Assembly: GCF_026212465.1 (NCBI RefSeq)
Contig: NC_080056.1
Span: 24,852,673-24,916,672 of the forward strand
Direction of reading: 5' to 3'
Length of the DNA stretch: 64,000 nt
Origin: Amaranthus tricolor
Lineage: Eukaryota > Streptophyta > Magnoliopsida > Caryophyllales > Amaranthaceae
The notes beneath the pieces are model-generated. The model saw only the letters and a list, made by a program, of their open reading frames with translations. It did no database searches and had not been told where the DNA came from. The position numbers and the translations under genes were made by a program. Below are positions 9,117-20,804 of the stretch, in pieces (positions within the stretch are counted from its first letter, which is position 1; each line of letters begins with the position of its first letter).

Positions 9117-11552
9117 TGAATTACTAAAATAGCCCTAAAATTACCCGCTTAATTAATTATAATTAATTAAGTGTAAATGGATTATTTAATCTTAAGCGTA
9201 ATATTTTATTTTGACTGAGTAAATTATTTTATCACCTTTGGGTATCAGTCTAATTAAAATTTGGGAACTAAGTAAGTTATACAGTGGAAATTAGGTAAAA
9301 GAAAAACAGATGAAAGATGATTATGTGTCAAAATGACACACAACCCCTTAGGTAGCTCCTTATTTGAGTTAACAGTCATCAAACTCTTGACTCATCATCA
9401 CCATCACCTCATATTTCAGGATTGCAAAATCCTGTCCAATTTCACAAAAACTCAATCATTCATAATCTTCACTACTTGTGAAATAAATCTGAATTTGAGT
9501 TTATCCCTTGCAAAATCCATAATAAATTAAGGTTATGTTATGAAAACCAATCTCTTTTCCATCCCCATTTTCGAATCCTTCTTACAATTATGGGAATTCT
9601 ATTTACTTCTATTTTTTGTCATCAATTGAAGGATTATCTTTGAGTTATTAATGGAACTTAAGATAAAGGTTTTGATTGAAGTGTAACTTGGGATTCATCA
9701 TTCAAGTATCAAAAGTTAGGGTTCTTGTTGATTTAAATTGGGGATTTTGTGACTTAAATTGAAGTTCAAGATTGAAAGTTGGAAGGCCCTTCAATGGTGA
9801 TTGAGATAATTCACAAACTAATCTATTTAAGCATAAATTAAATGTTTTAAAGTAATTTTAAGTTCTTAAATGGTTGTTGATTCATGTTCAAAGTTGAGAG
9901 TAAGTTCAGTTTATTTGAGCAAGTTCTGTTCAAAATTGTTTGGCTGTTTTGAGACAGTTAGAGTTGTTTCTAGGTTCTGATTTCTGCATAAGATTTGTAG
10001 AGCTTTAAGTTACGGTCGCGTGGGCACTAGTATCGCCCCAAAATGAGTTCGTATGAGAGAGTTATGTCCAAAATACTAACAGACTGTCATGAAAATCGAG
10101 AATAGTCAATTATGAGATTAATTGTTCAAATTGAATTTCAATTGGGTATTCCTTTAATCAAGTATTTAGGATTAATTTATATTTATTTTTTGGGTAATTA
10201 TGGATGGTATGAATTTGTTGAGTATTATTGATGGCGATGCAAAAAGGGAGCTTGGATTATTATCTTTTGGAGTTAGAAGTTGATGCACACAAGGTGTTTG
10301 TTCAAATGCATCAATGAAGTTCTTTAGTTTTCTAATCTGACTTTTGATTGAACAATTTTCTCATAAAGGTAACCGATAAACATCCAATATCTTTTAAAGC
10401 TAATTTAAGTATTTTTAACTTCAATTGATGATGGGAAAAATATTGGTTTGATTGCTTTGTTTATGTAATATTATTAGTATTATAAAATGATTTTAATAAA
10501 AATTAATCATGTTATAAAAATTATATTTGATTAAAAAGTATGTTTATATTGTACTTATTTAAAGAGATTACAAAAGAATGTTTTGTATGTTATTGACTTA
10601 TATGATATGAGTCTTGAAATATCGTATTATGAAAATGAAGTATGATAGTTGATTTCAAAGAAAATCAATTGAATTATTGTATTGTTTAATATTGAAATAT
10701 TCGACATTGAAAAATGTCCGTTTTTGGGAATTGGCAATGGATATTTATATCCGGATTATTGTGAAATCCTATAGCTTGATAATAGGTAATGGTTATTTGG
10801 ATCGGTCTCGAGCCCCCGATCCCGTTTCGTTCTTGCAAGAACCGTATTTTCGGTGATGACGATCACCCGTGTTCTCGGGATTTAGATCAAGCCTACTTCC
10901 TAACGGTCCATATATTCCCACGTTTTAAAGTGTTGTTATATTGTTGATTTAATAAGAGTTTTGAATAAATATGTTTGGTATGTAAAGTTTTGTTTGTTTC
11001 GCAAATGAAATCATATGTTTCATTTGTCGTTTTGTTTCACTGTTGACTTGTAAAGTAATAGCTGCATTTTGATTTTCGCTATTAACTTGTAAAGTTATAG
11101 CCATGTTTTGATTCACTATGAACCAAAGTTTCTTAGTCGTATTTATATCGATATCAAACGGTCTTTTAAAAGAGTTTAGGTTTTGATAAATTATTGTTTC
11201 ATAAAGAGATACCAAATGAGCAAAAGATTAAATTGGAGACATTTGTTAATGACTTGTATATAGATGTAATAGTTGGTTGGATTACTCAACAATTCAATTG
11301 TTGACAGTCTTTGATGGGGCCTATCCCTTTCGGGGAATAGATCCATTTTCAGGTTGGCTCTGCTATGGAGACGATGCATACTTGTATTATGTGTTACGTG
11401 CGAGGCGAGGACTTCTTTTTGAAATTCATAATGTAAATTAGATATTTGTAAATTAAATTGTAATAATTTTATAATGTTTTGTAAATAGATCGGATTCAAC
11501 CCAGATTTCTATAAGTCTTCCGTTGTGCCTTGTAGACAAAATTATTACACTA
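9117..11552 (+). mobile_element. Probable Gypsy-type solo LTR inserted in the LINE RT
   Basis: LINE RT coding stops near 11552 and resumes near 9116, so the intervening 2.4 kb is an insertion. Two stretches resemble the big LTR at 48164-50951 in the same orientation: 9781-9860 (CCTTCAATGGTGATTGAG) and 9990-10100 (ATTTGTAGAGCTTTAAG, ACTGTCATGAAAATCGA). Proposed ends are TGAATTAC (9117) and ATTATTACA. I see no exact 5-bp target duplication, so the ends are approximate and the element is old. No coding ORF is present. Confidence 0.55.
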
Positions 11553-12981
11553 TTTATGCTGGTTTGTGTTGTTTCAATTACGTCCTCTCCAACTATATCC
11601 CAGGAAGCTTAATAGAATTTATTATTGAAACCATCCAGCCCGAGGGCTTTATTATTTGGAATGCTTCACATAGCATCCTTGATCTCCTCCCTGCTGAAAG
11701 AGACGGTGAGTAAGTTCCTTTGCTCGTCAGAGAGGACTGGACCATTTTGAGCTATGCTTGTGATGGTTTTGACTCTATTTGTGAGTTCTACACTAAAAAG
11801 CTGGCTATAGAAGTTATAGAATTCATCTTGAATCCGTGACGGGTCTTTTATATCCTCTCCATTGATGTGGAAGCGATTGATTCTATTTGATCTCTGTCTC
11901 TACTTGATGCTCTGGTGAAAGAATCTGGTGTTATCATCCCCTAAGTGGATCCAGTTAATCTTGGCCTTTTACCTCAAAGCCGCTTCAGTATCTTTTTTGA
12001 GAAGTTGAAGATGTTTGGAGACATGAAGTTCTTCTGTAGCAAGCTGTTCATTAGTTGGTTGGTCATGGAGTTGACTCTGAATGGACAGGAGCTGCTTGTG
12101 CACTTTGTGAATCTCACACATATGCTTGTATCCACCATACTCACCTTTCAGTTGTTGTTTCAAGAGCTGAACACTTCTGAATGGACATGAAGTGTTCCAA
12201 ATTTCACGCACGTGGTCCAGAAAGTTGTCCTTCCCGGTCCAGTAGTTGAAGAATCTGAATTGTTTTGTTCCCCTTGGAGTAGAAGAGGGGGAAATCAACA
12301 TGGGAGAGTGGTCAAACAGTCCTTCAGGGAGAAAGGTCACTGTAGCAGTAGAGTATCTCTCTTTCCACAAGTCGTTTCCTAGGACTTTGTCTATCTTACT
12401 CAAACTGTTTGGTTGCCCTTTTGTTTGTTTGTCTAGGTGAAAAAGCACCAAGTATAGGGAATGTCATGAATCCCATACCAATCCATGCAGTCGCGAAAAG
12501 GCTTGATTTCCTGAAGTCTCACAAGCTGGCCATGTCTCTCATCAAAGTTCGCAACACAATTAAAGTCCCCCATAATGATCCATAGGGATGTGATCGAGTT
12601 ACTAATTTCCCGAAGGTTATTGAATAGCTGAATTTTCTCCTGGTTAGTTGAAGATCCATAAACAAAAGTACCGAGGAACTTTTCACCTTTCCTAGTAGCT
12701 GTTGCGGTATGGATATGTTAACTATGGCATTGGAGAATGTCTAGGTGAATATCCTCCTTCCAACCAACTATAATCCTACCACCATCGTGCCATGCTATGT
12801 TGCTTGTGATGCACCAATTAGGGAAGATTTTAAGATAGAGACTACCCATGGCTTTCCTCTTTATCTTAGCTTCTAGGAGACCAATAAGACTAATATCATA
12901 TGTAGAGATGAAGTTTGCAACTTCAACTTGTTGATTAGCCTTATTAAGACCCCTAACATTCCACGCACATATGTTAATCAT
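11553..12981 (-). pseudogene. LINE ORF2: endonuclease and start of reverse transcriptase
   Basis: ORF2 starts at 12981 with MINICAWNVRGLNK, the normal start of a plant L1 APE-type endonuclease that nicks target DNA. LLEAKIK follows (usually EtK). After a stop near 12718 the reading continues with MGDFNCV (catalytic GDFN box), and in another frame (12451-11969) with SKIDKVLGNDLW and FDHSPM (usual SDHxP). Around 11740-11600 the RT start reads EEIKDAM and NNKAPGLDGFNNKFY, with TAG replacing a residue twice. Length and motif order fit L1; several stops and at least two frameshifts show it is dead. Confidence 0.85.
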
Positions 12982-14231
12982 TGCCTGGGATGGGGTCAGC
13001 CCCCAGCGCTTTTATTTTTGAATTGCATTCATTCAAATGCATAGTATCGTGGTCGTTCAAGTTTTCGGCCTCTGTCACATACTCAAGAGCTGCGAATTTG
13101 TTCTGTCCAAAGTGCTCATTGTCAGTGAATTGCGTAACAGGTATTTTTGCCAAGTATTGGCCAGCATTTAATGAATTTTCACGCTGCATTGGTGTTAAAC
13201 CTAGGATCTGATCAGTGGGGACAACTGCATCATTGGCGTGTCAGTCAGTAGCTAGGTCACTGGCAACAACATTGGTGTGTTGGTCAGAATCAGTGAGGGT
13301 GAGATCAGTAGGCTGCCCTCTTGTGGTTGTTGTAGTTGCGGGTTGTCCTTTAGGCTCAACTATCTTCTTTTGGTAATTTTTTTAAAGTTTCTGAATTCGT
13401 TATCATCCACCTCTAGTTGTGTCTTTGTATGTTTTGGCTTACCCATTCGACATTCATTGTTTGGATGACCGAATTGAGAACATTTTGTGCACCAAACTGG
13501 AATCCAATCATACTGTATTGGTTGGGCAGTTAGCTCATCATTTTCATTTGAGTAAAATAATTCTTCTGGAAATCCCTCTGCCATATTCATATCAACTAGT
13601 ACTCTAGCATACATCATTCGGGTTTTAGTGATTGTGGTGTTGTCTATTTGCAAGACCTTTCAAAGGTAACCAACAATAATCCTTAAAGCCTCCTCATTCC
13701 AATACATCAAATGTAATTTAGGTAATTTGACCCAAATCGAAATTGGGGTAAAGCTAGACTTCTCATAGGATATCTTGGGGTACCAAGGTTTCACAATGAA
13801 AGGCTTTTTGTCAAATAGGATCTCATTCATGTTACAAGCCTTTTCTTGGTCTGTTTTAGAGTTGAATCTAACAAGGAACACTCCCCTATTCATCATACCA
13901 ATTTTGTCTATCTCAAGGCATTCCAAATTCTCCTAACAAAACCCTCAATGACTTGAAGGGGGAGATTGGCACTAGTGACATAACAAACCATAGAGTTTTC
14001 CCAAAATTTGATTTCTTCTTCTACCATGAATTTGTGAATTTTACCTATTTTTCGAGTAGTTGAGGGTGTACCTGAGACCGTGGGTTCGGTCTGTCCATCC
14101 AGAGGCGTTGCAACGTGGTTCAAGTGCTTGCTGCTCTCTCTATTAGGGGTTGTTGCTTTCACTACTTCCACGAAGGTCAAACCTGTAGGAGTTTTACTTT
14201 GAGATTTTGCAATTTCAGTTTTATACTCCAT
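12974..14231 (-). pseudogene. LINE ORF1 (DUF4283-type with CCHC knuckle)
   Basis: ORF1 starts at 14231. The first frame (14231-13908) holds a Thr/Ser-rich leader and the beginning of the DUF4283 domain. The second (13926-13660) reads GVFLVRFNSKTDQEKA and PISIWVKLPKLHLMYW, typical of that domain. The third (13653-13360) contains a zinc knuckle CTKCSQFGHPNNEC (C-X2-C-X4-H-X4-C). The last piece (13189-12974) ends PGND-stop. ORF1 proteins coat LINE RNA. Frame breaks near 13920, 13655 and 13360 disable it. Its stop codon overlaps the ORF2 start. Confidence 0.8.
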
Positions 14232-14466
14232 TATTGTCGATGAAATTCAATTGGGTGAACAGCACTTATCCGGCTGTGATTTGGGTGAAGAACATGGTGA
14301 GTGATCAGGAGATTGACTGTTCGTGACTAAGTTCATCTTGGCCAGCCTTCCTCTCTTGCCTGTGGCCGAAAATGGGCTGAGAACAGCCACCAAATCAGAG
14401 AGGAAAACCCTAGTAGGAGAAAGAAGAGCGTGAACTTGTTCTTTTTTTAATGTTAATAATATTCAT

Positions 14467-14526
14467 CATTAATTATTATTATTATTATTATTGTTGTTGT
14501 TATTATTATTATTATTATTATTATTT
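14467..14526. repeat. (ATT)n microsatellite
   Basis: Runs of TTA/ATT triplets with a short TTG interruption, just upstream of the LINE 5' end. Confidence 0.9.
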
Positions 14527-14559
14527 AAATTTTATTTTATTTTATTTTTTTGTCAAACA

Positions 14560-15440
14560 AGTCTGTTAATCACAAAACATAATACAATGTATTATTTGCC
14601 ACTTAAAATCGTAAAACTGATGTTTCATTAGTAAAAACTGTTTTTGCTTGTATTTGGCAAAAACTTGATGTACTTGACAAAAACAAATAAAGTTTAAACT
14701 TGATGTGCAACAATGTATGTGCGTTGTTTTGATATAGTTGACAAAAACAGGAGTAGAAGCAATAGAACAATGCTTCAATCTCAGCCTGGACTTGGCACCT
14801 TACGAAACAGACGAGCAGCAGCAGGTGACAAGAACAGACCAGCAGCAGCAGGGGGATCAGGCAGCAGGTGATAACAGACCAACAATACCTCCTGATTAGA
14901 CCAAAATCAGCAGCAAACAGCAAGCAAAACACTACGCAACAACACCAAAAAAACAACACGCAACATTAAGCAAAATAGGAACGCAAAACAGCAATGAATC
15001 ACAACAGCAACCTGCAATGGCAATAAAAACAGATCACAACAGCACGCAACCGCGACAAATCACCGCAACAGCAGCAAATCCCAAGCTAACATACACAGCA
15101 ACAACAACATGCAACAGCAATACGCAACGCAACAGTACGCGCAGCAGCAACACGCAACACGCAACACAGCACAACAATAAACAACATCAGTACACAACAA
15201 AAACACAAAAAAAAGGAGCAAAGACATCAGTAAATAGCGGTATGGAACAACGCACGTTGTAATCAGTACACAACATGTTAACATCAATGCACAACAACAT
15301 CAATACACCAACAAAACACAACTTCATCAGTTGAATGCTAAGAACAGCCCACACGTGCACATGCTAAAAAAAACAACGCATATACCAACAAAACATCTAA
15401 AAAACGTTGAACCATTGTCATTTCTATAAAAATTTAATAA
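14560..15440. other. T-poor CAG/CAACA-rich tract, no gene seen
   Basis: From about 14770 to 15310 the plus strand is nearly free of T runs and is built from degenerate CAGCAG, GCAACA and ACAACA words. Open frames across it (for example 15017-15262 plus, Thr/Asn/Gln-rich) look like products of the composition, not genes. No transposon motif was recognised. It may be a decayed simple-sequence block. Confidence 0.6.
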
Positions 15441-15635
15441 TCGTATACCAAAAGATGTTATTCTCATCCTCTAGTTCATTCTACGCTTGTATTTGGCACT
15501 TTTGAATGTCGTACACACTCCTTGGTGGCAGCCTAAACACGTAAAAGTTAGATTTTCATAATTGGTACCAATACAAAGAACAAAACATAATATAAAGTTA
15601 GATGAAATTGAACATTTTCATCAATTATACTTGCC

Positions 15636-16061
15636 TTATAATTTGTCCCACAATAAGTTGTCCAACATTTGTGTATTAGCTCGTTTCTTGGACATATACA
15701 TTGCCTACAATTAAAAAAAATGATTGTTTAGAATTCAAGTTTAAATGAATAGATCAAAAACATTATAAAGAAGAAGGCACGTGATAATCATATACCATTC
15801 CAACTAAATGACAATGAGACGTATTTCTTTTATGTTTGTCTCCGTGAATAAAATTTTTGACTAGTTCAGAATTCTCCATGAGAATCTTATCAATCAACTT
15901 CTCCGATTCTTGATAGTTCAACTAATAAAAAAAAATCATGCATTATATATATATGAAAAGGTAGTTCAACATCATATATATATGAATACTTTATCACTTC
16001 CTTCAGCCATTTTTATTCGCTTGATCTGTCGAATTTCATGCGGTCTAGTATTAGCTTCCAT
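15636..16061 (-). CDS. Hypothetical 88-aa protein, three small exons (tentative)
   Basis: Exons 16061-15990 (72 nt), 15921-15796 (126 nt) and 15704-15636 (69 nt, with TAA) are each a whole number of codons and are bounded by GT...AG introns of 68 and 91 nt on the minus strand. Joined, they give 88 residues: a basic start MEANTRPHEIRQIKRIK, a Glu/Lys-rich helix-like middle (YQESEKLIDKILMENSELVK) and a tail ending LDNLLWDKL. I do not recognise the family; no signal peptide or membrane segment is apparent. Phase-0 agreement of two introns in a row is the main support. A chance model or a piece of an unknown transposon are alternatives. Confidence 0.3.
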
Positions 16062-16084
16062 TGTTCAACATTTCTCTAAGATTG

Positions 16085-16270
16085 GAGGTTGGTTTACAAG
16101 TAGAGCAAACTAGGAAGCATGAGTTTGTCAAGGTGAATTTTGTGTTTGAAAAATCGCCTTTAGTGGATTACGTTCATGTGGAAAGATTTGTTGAGTTTAA
16201 CCCTACAAAAATTCGAGGTCGAATTTTTCTAAGAAGGGGAGGATGAAACAAGTTGATGGAAGCGTACATT
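16085..16270 (+). mobile_element. Relic of a Gypsy 3' end (C-terminal tail plus polypurine tract)
   Basis: A short frame ending PTKIRGRIFLRRGG-stop is followed at once by GAGGTCGAATTTTTCTAAG and AAGGGGAGGATGAAAC. That resembles the way some plant Gypsy elements end pol and enter the 3' LTR (purine tract, then TG). No further LTR structure could be confirmed. Confidence 0.35.
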
Positions 16271-16946
16271 TAAATTCTAGTGTTGTTTCACAAGGTAATT
16301 CTCAATTTCTATACAATTAGGATTATCTCGTTAATATTATCTGTAAAGTGATAATTAATGTATTTAATAAGGATGTGTGATTTTGTCCGATAATATACTT
16401 TATATTTTTAATAAACAAATTATATTTACTACTATTTTGTTACAAATTTAATTTGTAATATTATTTTGATGAAATTTATATTATTATTTTAATAATAATT
16501 TTAAATGCGATTGAATTTGGGAGAAAATTTCTTTTTGATATTAATTCCAGTTGCCACCAAATGATATTAAAATGGTAATTTGGAAATTGAGATTACAATT
16601 GAATATTCTTGAGATATATTACTTTTTTTGGGAAAATTTATAATCCTAAAATAAAATGTATAATGTATGTTTGATTATATGTTTATGTGCTGACAAGGGA
16701 AATGAAGCTCTTATATTTGTTGTGATCCAAGTATAAGGCTGATGAACAGGTATCCCTGTTTGGTTAGTATAGCTACCGATAGGAATTTTTATTTCTGATA
16801 CTTAATACGATGTTTGGTCTTCCTTCTATTTGTTGTGATCCAAGTAGGGGGTGTGCACACTAGGGTTATCTGAGACTACTCTGCTAGCCTTGAATTATAT
16901 GGGATGAAGACCTCTTAATGAAGTATGTATAGGGGTAAAGCCTTGC
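16271..16946. other. Intergenic, AT-rich; nothing assigned
   Basis: I see no coding potential. A 20-bp word, TATTTGTTGTGATCCAAGTA, occurs twice (about 16716 and 16827). The right edge abuts the stop codon side of the Copia element, where its 3' LTR should be but is not. Confidence 0.5.
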
Positions 16947-19900
16947 CTATTGGCGACTTCGTTCCCTCAAGTTAATGGGATCACCGATGCCTAACTTGCG
17001 TAATGTGCTATTGAAAGCCTCTGACGAAACAGCCTTTGTGAGAATGTCAGCTAATTGGTCACTTGATCTAACAAACGGAAGACGAATGACCTTGTTCTCT
17101 AATTTCTCTTTGATAAAGTGTCGATCGATCTCTACATGTTTCGTTCGATCATGCTGGACTGGGTTTTCGGAGATGCTTATTGCAGCTTTATTGTCACAAT
17201 ATAAAAGACTCGTCTGTTTCTGATGAAAGCCCAGCTCTCCTAGAAGCTTCCTGATCCATAGAGTCTCTGTAACTCCTTTTGCTATCCCTCTGAATTCTGC
17301 TTCAGCACTGGACAGAGCGACCACCTTCTGTTTCTTACTCTTCCAAGTGACTAGATTACCCCCTACAAGAGTGAAGTATCCCGAGGTAGACTTCCTGTCG
17401 TCCCGATCACCAGCCCAATCTGCATCTGTGTAACCAATGAGGTCAAGATTATCATTTTTTGAGTAGAAAACTCCTTTGTTACTGGTTCCCTTTAAGTATC
17501 TCAGAATCCTCAAGACTGCTGCCATGTGTTCCACTTGGGGTCGATGCATGAACTTGCTTACAATCCCTACTGCGTAGGCAATATCTGGTCTCGTGTGGGA
17601 TAAGTAGATCAGTTTTCCCACCATCCGTCTATACCGATCTTGATCTGCCGCTTCTGCTCCTTCAGCGATTTGTAGACCATGATTAGCTACCATAGGGGTG
17701 TTTGCTGGCTTGCAATCTAACATACCTGTTTCTGCTAAGAGATCTAAGACGTACTTTCTCTGATTGATGAATATCCCCTTTCTTGATCTTAGAACTTCTA
17801 TCCCAAGAAAGTATTTTAGTTGTCCCAAATCCTTCATCTCAAACTCTTGGAATAATTTACTCCTGAGACGATCAATTTCCTTGGAGTCGTTACCAGTAAT
17901 AACCATATCATCTACATAAATCACAAGGCATGTAATTTGGTTTCCATTCTTCCTGAGAAATAAAGTATGGTCTGAGTTACTCTGCTTATAGTCAAATTTC
18001 TTCATTGCTGTGGTGAATCTTCCAAACCATGCCCTAGGAGACTGTTTCAAGCCGTATAGTGCCCTTTTGAGTCGACACCCCTCTCCTTGACTATACTTAT
18101 CTGAGTACCCGGGTGGTGGCTTCATGTACACCTCCTCTTGAATCTTTCCATGTAAGAAGGCATTTTTTACATCAAATTGAAACAGAGGCCATTCTTTATT
18201 TGCTGCTACGGAGAAAAGAACTCGAATGGTATCGATTTTAGCCACAGGTGAGAATGTCTCCGAGTAGTCTACCTCGTAGGTCTGTGTGAACCCTTTTGCA
18301 ACAAGCCTTGCCTTATATCTTTCAATGGTTCCATCAGCATGATACTTGACTGAGAAAACCCATTTACAGTCAACCGCCTTCTTATCACCTGGTAATCTAC
18401 ACTTCTCCCACGTTCCATTTTTCTGGAGAGCCATAATCTCTTCATTCATAGCTTGCTTCCACTTTGGTTCTTGAAGGGCTTCCTCAGCAGTTTTCAGAAT
18501 AGTACTGGAATAAAGGGATGCATTGAAAGCAACAGCTGTTTGTGATAGATATTCATCACCTGGTCTACCAACAGGATATCGAGATCTCTGTGATTCATAC
18601 TCAAGATCATACCTCTTAGGAGGCATTCCTCTTGTGCTTCGAGGGGGCAGATTGTATTTCCTGGGGACAGCAACACTACTGGGCACAGTATAGTCAGTGG
18701 ACATATCAATAAAGGGAACAGTAGGACTCGGTATTACCTCTTGTTCGGTCAGATGCTCAGGGACTGGGGTAGTATGCTGAGGAGATGATACAGTAACAAT
18801 GTCAGTGGCAATATCGGTGGTAGTGCCTACTTGCTCTTTAGGAGCTCGACTGTCAGCCAAGGGGTGAATCAACCAGCTGAGATCCTCACTTATACTCTCC
18901 CCCTGAGATCGAGGCTGGGTGTAGTAGGGAGTTTGTTCAAAAAAGTCACAATCCATGGTGGTATAAAGTTTGTTATGGAGTGGGTCATAACAGCGATAGC
19001 CTTTTTGGGTAGTACCATACCCAAGAAACACACATTTGACTGCCCGGGGTTCAAAATTTGTGCGGACACGAGATGGGAGATGGACATATACAACACACCC
19101 AAAGATGCGAGGGGGAAGGGAGTGAGAGGAGGGAACAGGAGTAAAGGTATTGAGTGTGGCAAGAGGGGTCTGGAATTTGAGGATTTTGGTGGGGAGGCGG
19201 TTTGTGAGATAGGTAGCAGTAGCAATAGCTTCAGGCCAAAAATAGACAGGTACATGAGAGTCAAACATGAGAGCCCGGGCTATGTCAAGAAGGGTACGGT
19301 TTTTGCGTTCAGCAACCCCATTTTGTTGTGGAGTGTCGGGGCAGGATGTTTGATGAATAAGACCGTGGTCAAGAAAAAACTGTTTCATTGCAAGGGAGAT
19401 ATTTTCACCACCATTATCTGAGCGAAGGATTTTAGGTTTAGCATGAAACTGAGTGAGAATCATGTTATAGTATTTCACAAAGACATCAAAAACCTCAGAC
19501 TTGTGTTTCAAAAAATAAACCCAGCACATTCGAGAATAATCATCAATAAATAACACAAAATATGAAAAACCATGAGAGTCAGTATGTGGGGCGGGGCCCC
19601 ATACATCAGAATGTACTACATCAAAGGGTTTTGGGGAACGAGTATTACTAGGGTAATAAGAGTTTTTATGACTCTTAGCTAGCACACAAGTTTCACAATC
19701 CAAGGATCTATTACAACTATTAAGTGAAGGAAAAAGTTGTTTTAGATAACCTAAGGAAGGGTGACCTAAACGACGATGCCAGGTCCGCAATTGGTGAGCA
19801 GGAGATCCATGAGCAAGCATTGCACCACTATTTTGAATCACCTCATCGACATAGTACAGTCCACCTCGTTCAGTACCACGCCCAATGATCGTCCCCGTCT

Positions 19901-20783
19901 GAGCATCCTGCACAATACAATTTCCAGAAGTTAAAAGCACAGTACAGTTCAAGTCCTTGGTTAACTGACTAACGGACAATAATTTATGAGACAAACTAGG
20001 AATTAATAAGCAATTTGTAAGATGAAGGGAAGGAGAAATGTGGACCGCTCCAGCTTGGGCAACTGGTATACACTCCCCATTAGCCGTCTGGATATGTGTT
20101 CGGTTAGTAGGATGTGTGAATGAAAAATCGCTAGGGTCAAAGGTCATCGAATCGGTCGCCCCACAGTCAAATATCCACCGAGATTTAGTGGTATAACCTA
20201 GGAGGCTTTGGGAAGGAGTGTTATGAGTGCTTGAAAAAGCATTGGGCTTGGAGGGTGAATTTGGGCCGGAAGAGGGGGAATTTGGGCCGGAAATTTGTGG
20301 GGTAGGGTTTTGTGAGGTGGTGGTATTATAAATGAGGGGGTTAGGGTATGAGAAGGGTTTCATCCCTTTCCCTTTCCCTTCCTTGACGGCTGTGCTGTCT
20401 CTCTCTCTTGGTTTCTGTTTCTCACCATTTCCGTCTCCCTGTGCAACATTGACTGTCCCTTCTTCTTCCTCTTTGCTCCGGTCTCCTATTCCTTCTGATC
20501 TCTGGCATGATGTGGACTGATCGTTGATGAGGAAAGCCTTGCCGCCGGTCCGGCTTGCCGGTGCCTTGGCGGCGGCTTTCCTTTTTTGTAGATCGTCCCA
20601 CCACTCGGGGTACCCCACAAGTTTGAAGCATCCCTCCTTTGTATGCCGGGATCCTCCACAGTAAGTGCACCGGAGTTTTCTCCGGTCATCTTCTTCTCGG
20701 CTTTTCTGGAGTGTTTTGTTTCTCGTGGCCAATCCCGACCCAATCTCTGAGGGATTTGTTCCCCATGATGAGGCGTCGTTCAT
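16947..20783 (-). pseudogene. Copia pol polyprotein: zinc knuckle, protease, integrase, RT, RNase H
   Basis: This 1,278-residue frame carries, in order, a CCHC knuckle CTYCGGSRHTKEGC; a protease motif WIFDCGATDSM with Cys in place of the usual Ser/Thr after the catalytic Asp; GAG-pre-integrase (HRRLGHPSLGYLKQL, with CETC); the integrase triad in VHSDVWGP, LRSDNGGENIS and QQNGVAERKNRT; RT with DVKNAFLHGKIQEEVYM, GLKQSPRAWFGRF and YVDDMVITGND; and RNase H with YTDADWAGDRDDRKSTSG, SSAEAEF and CDNKAAISI. It is uninterrupted. The true start lies upstream in the same frame (gag, from 21494), separated only by a TGA at 20805-20807. Confidence 0.9.
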
Positions 20784-20804
20784 AATACTCCGGCGTGATA
20801 TCTC

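Larger units (their letters stand above)
8665..14440 (-). mobile_element. L1-type LINE (non-LTR retrotransposon), degenerate, split and 3'-truncated
   Basis: From about 14440 (5' end) the minus strand carries ORF1 (14231-12974), then ORF2 with endonuclease (12981-12000) and the reverse transcriptase N-terminal part (about 11800-11553). A solo LTR interrupts at about 11552-9117, after which RT resumes in 9116-8665. Sequence ends at the Sirevirus LTR border, so the last part of RT and the 3' end are missing here. Multiple stops and frameshifts are present. Confidence 0.85.

Noticed and set aside
15017..15287. Thr/Asn/Gln-rich and Cys/Leu-rich ORFs on opposite strands
   Set aside because: Products of the CAACA-rich composition, no domain.
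18831..19421. 196-aa plus-strand ORF in the Copia element
   Set aside because: Antisense shadow of the intact pol frame.
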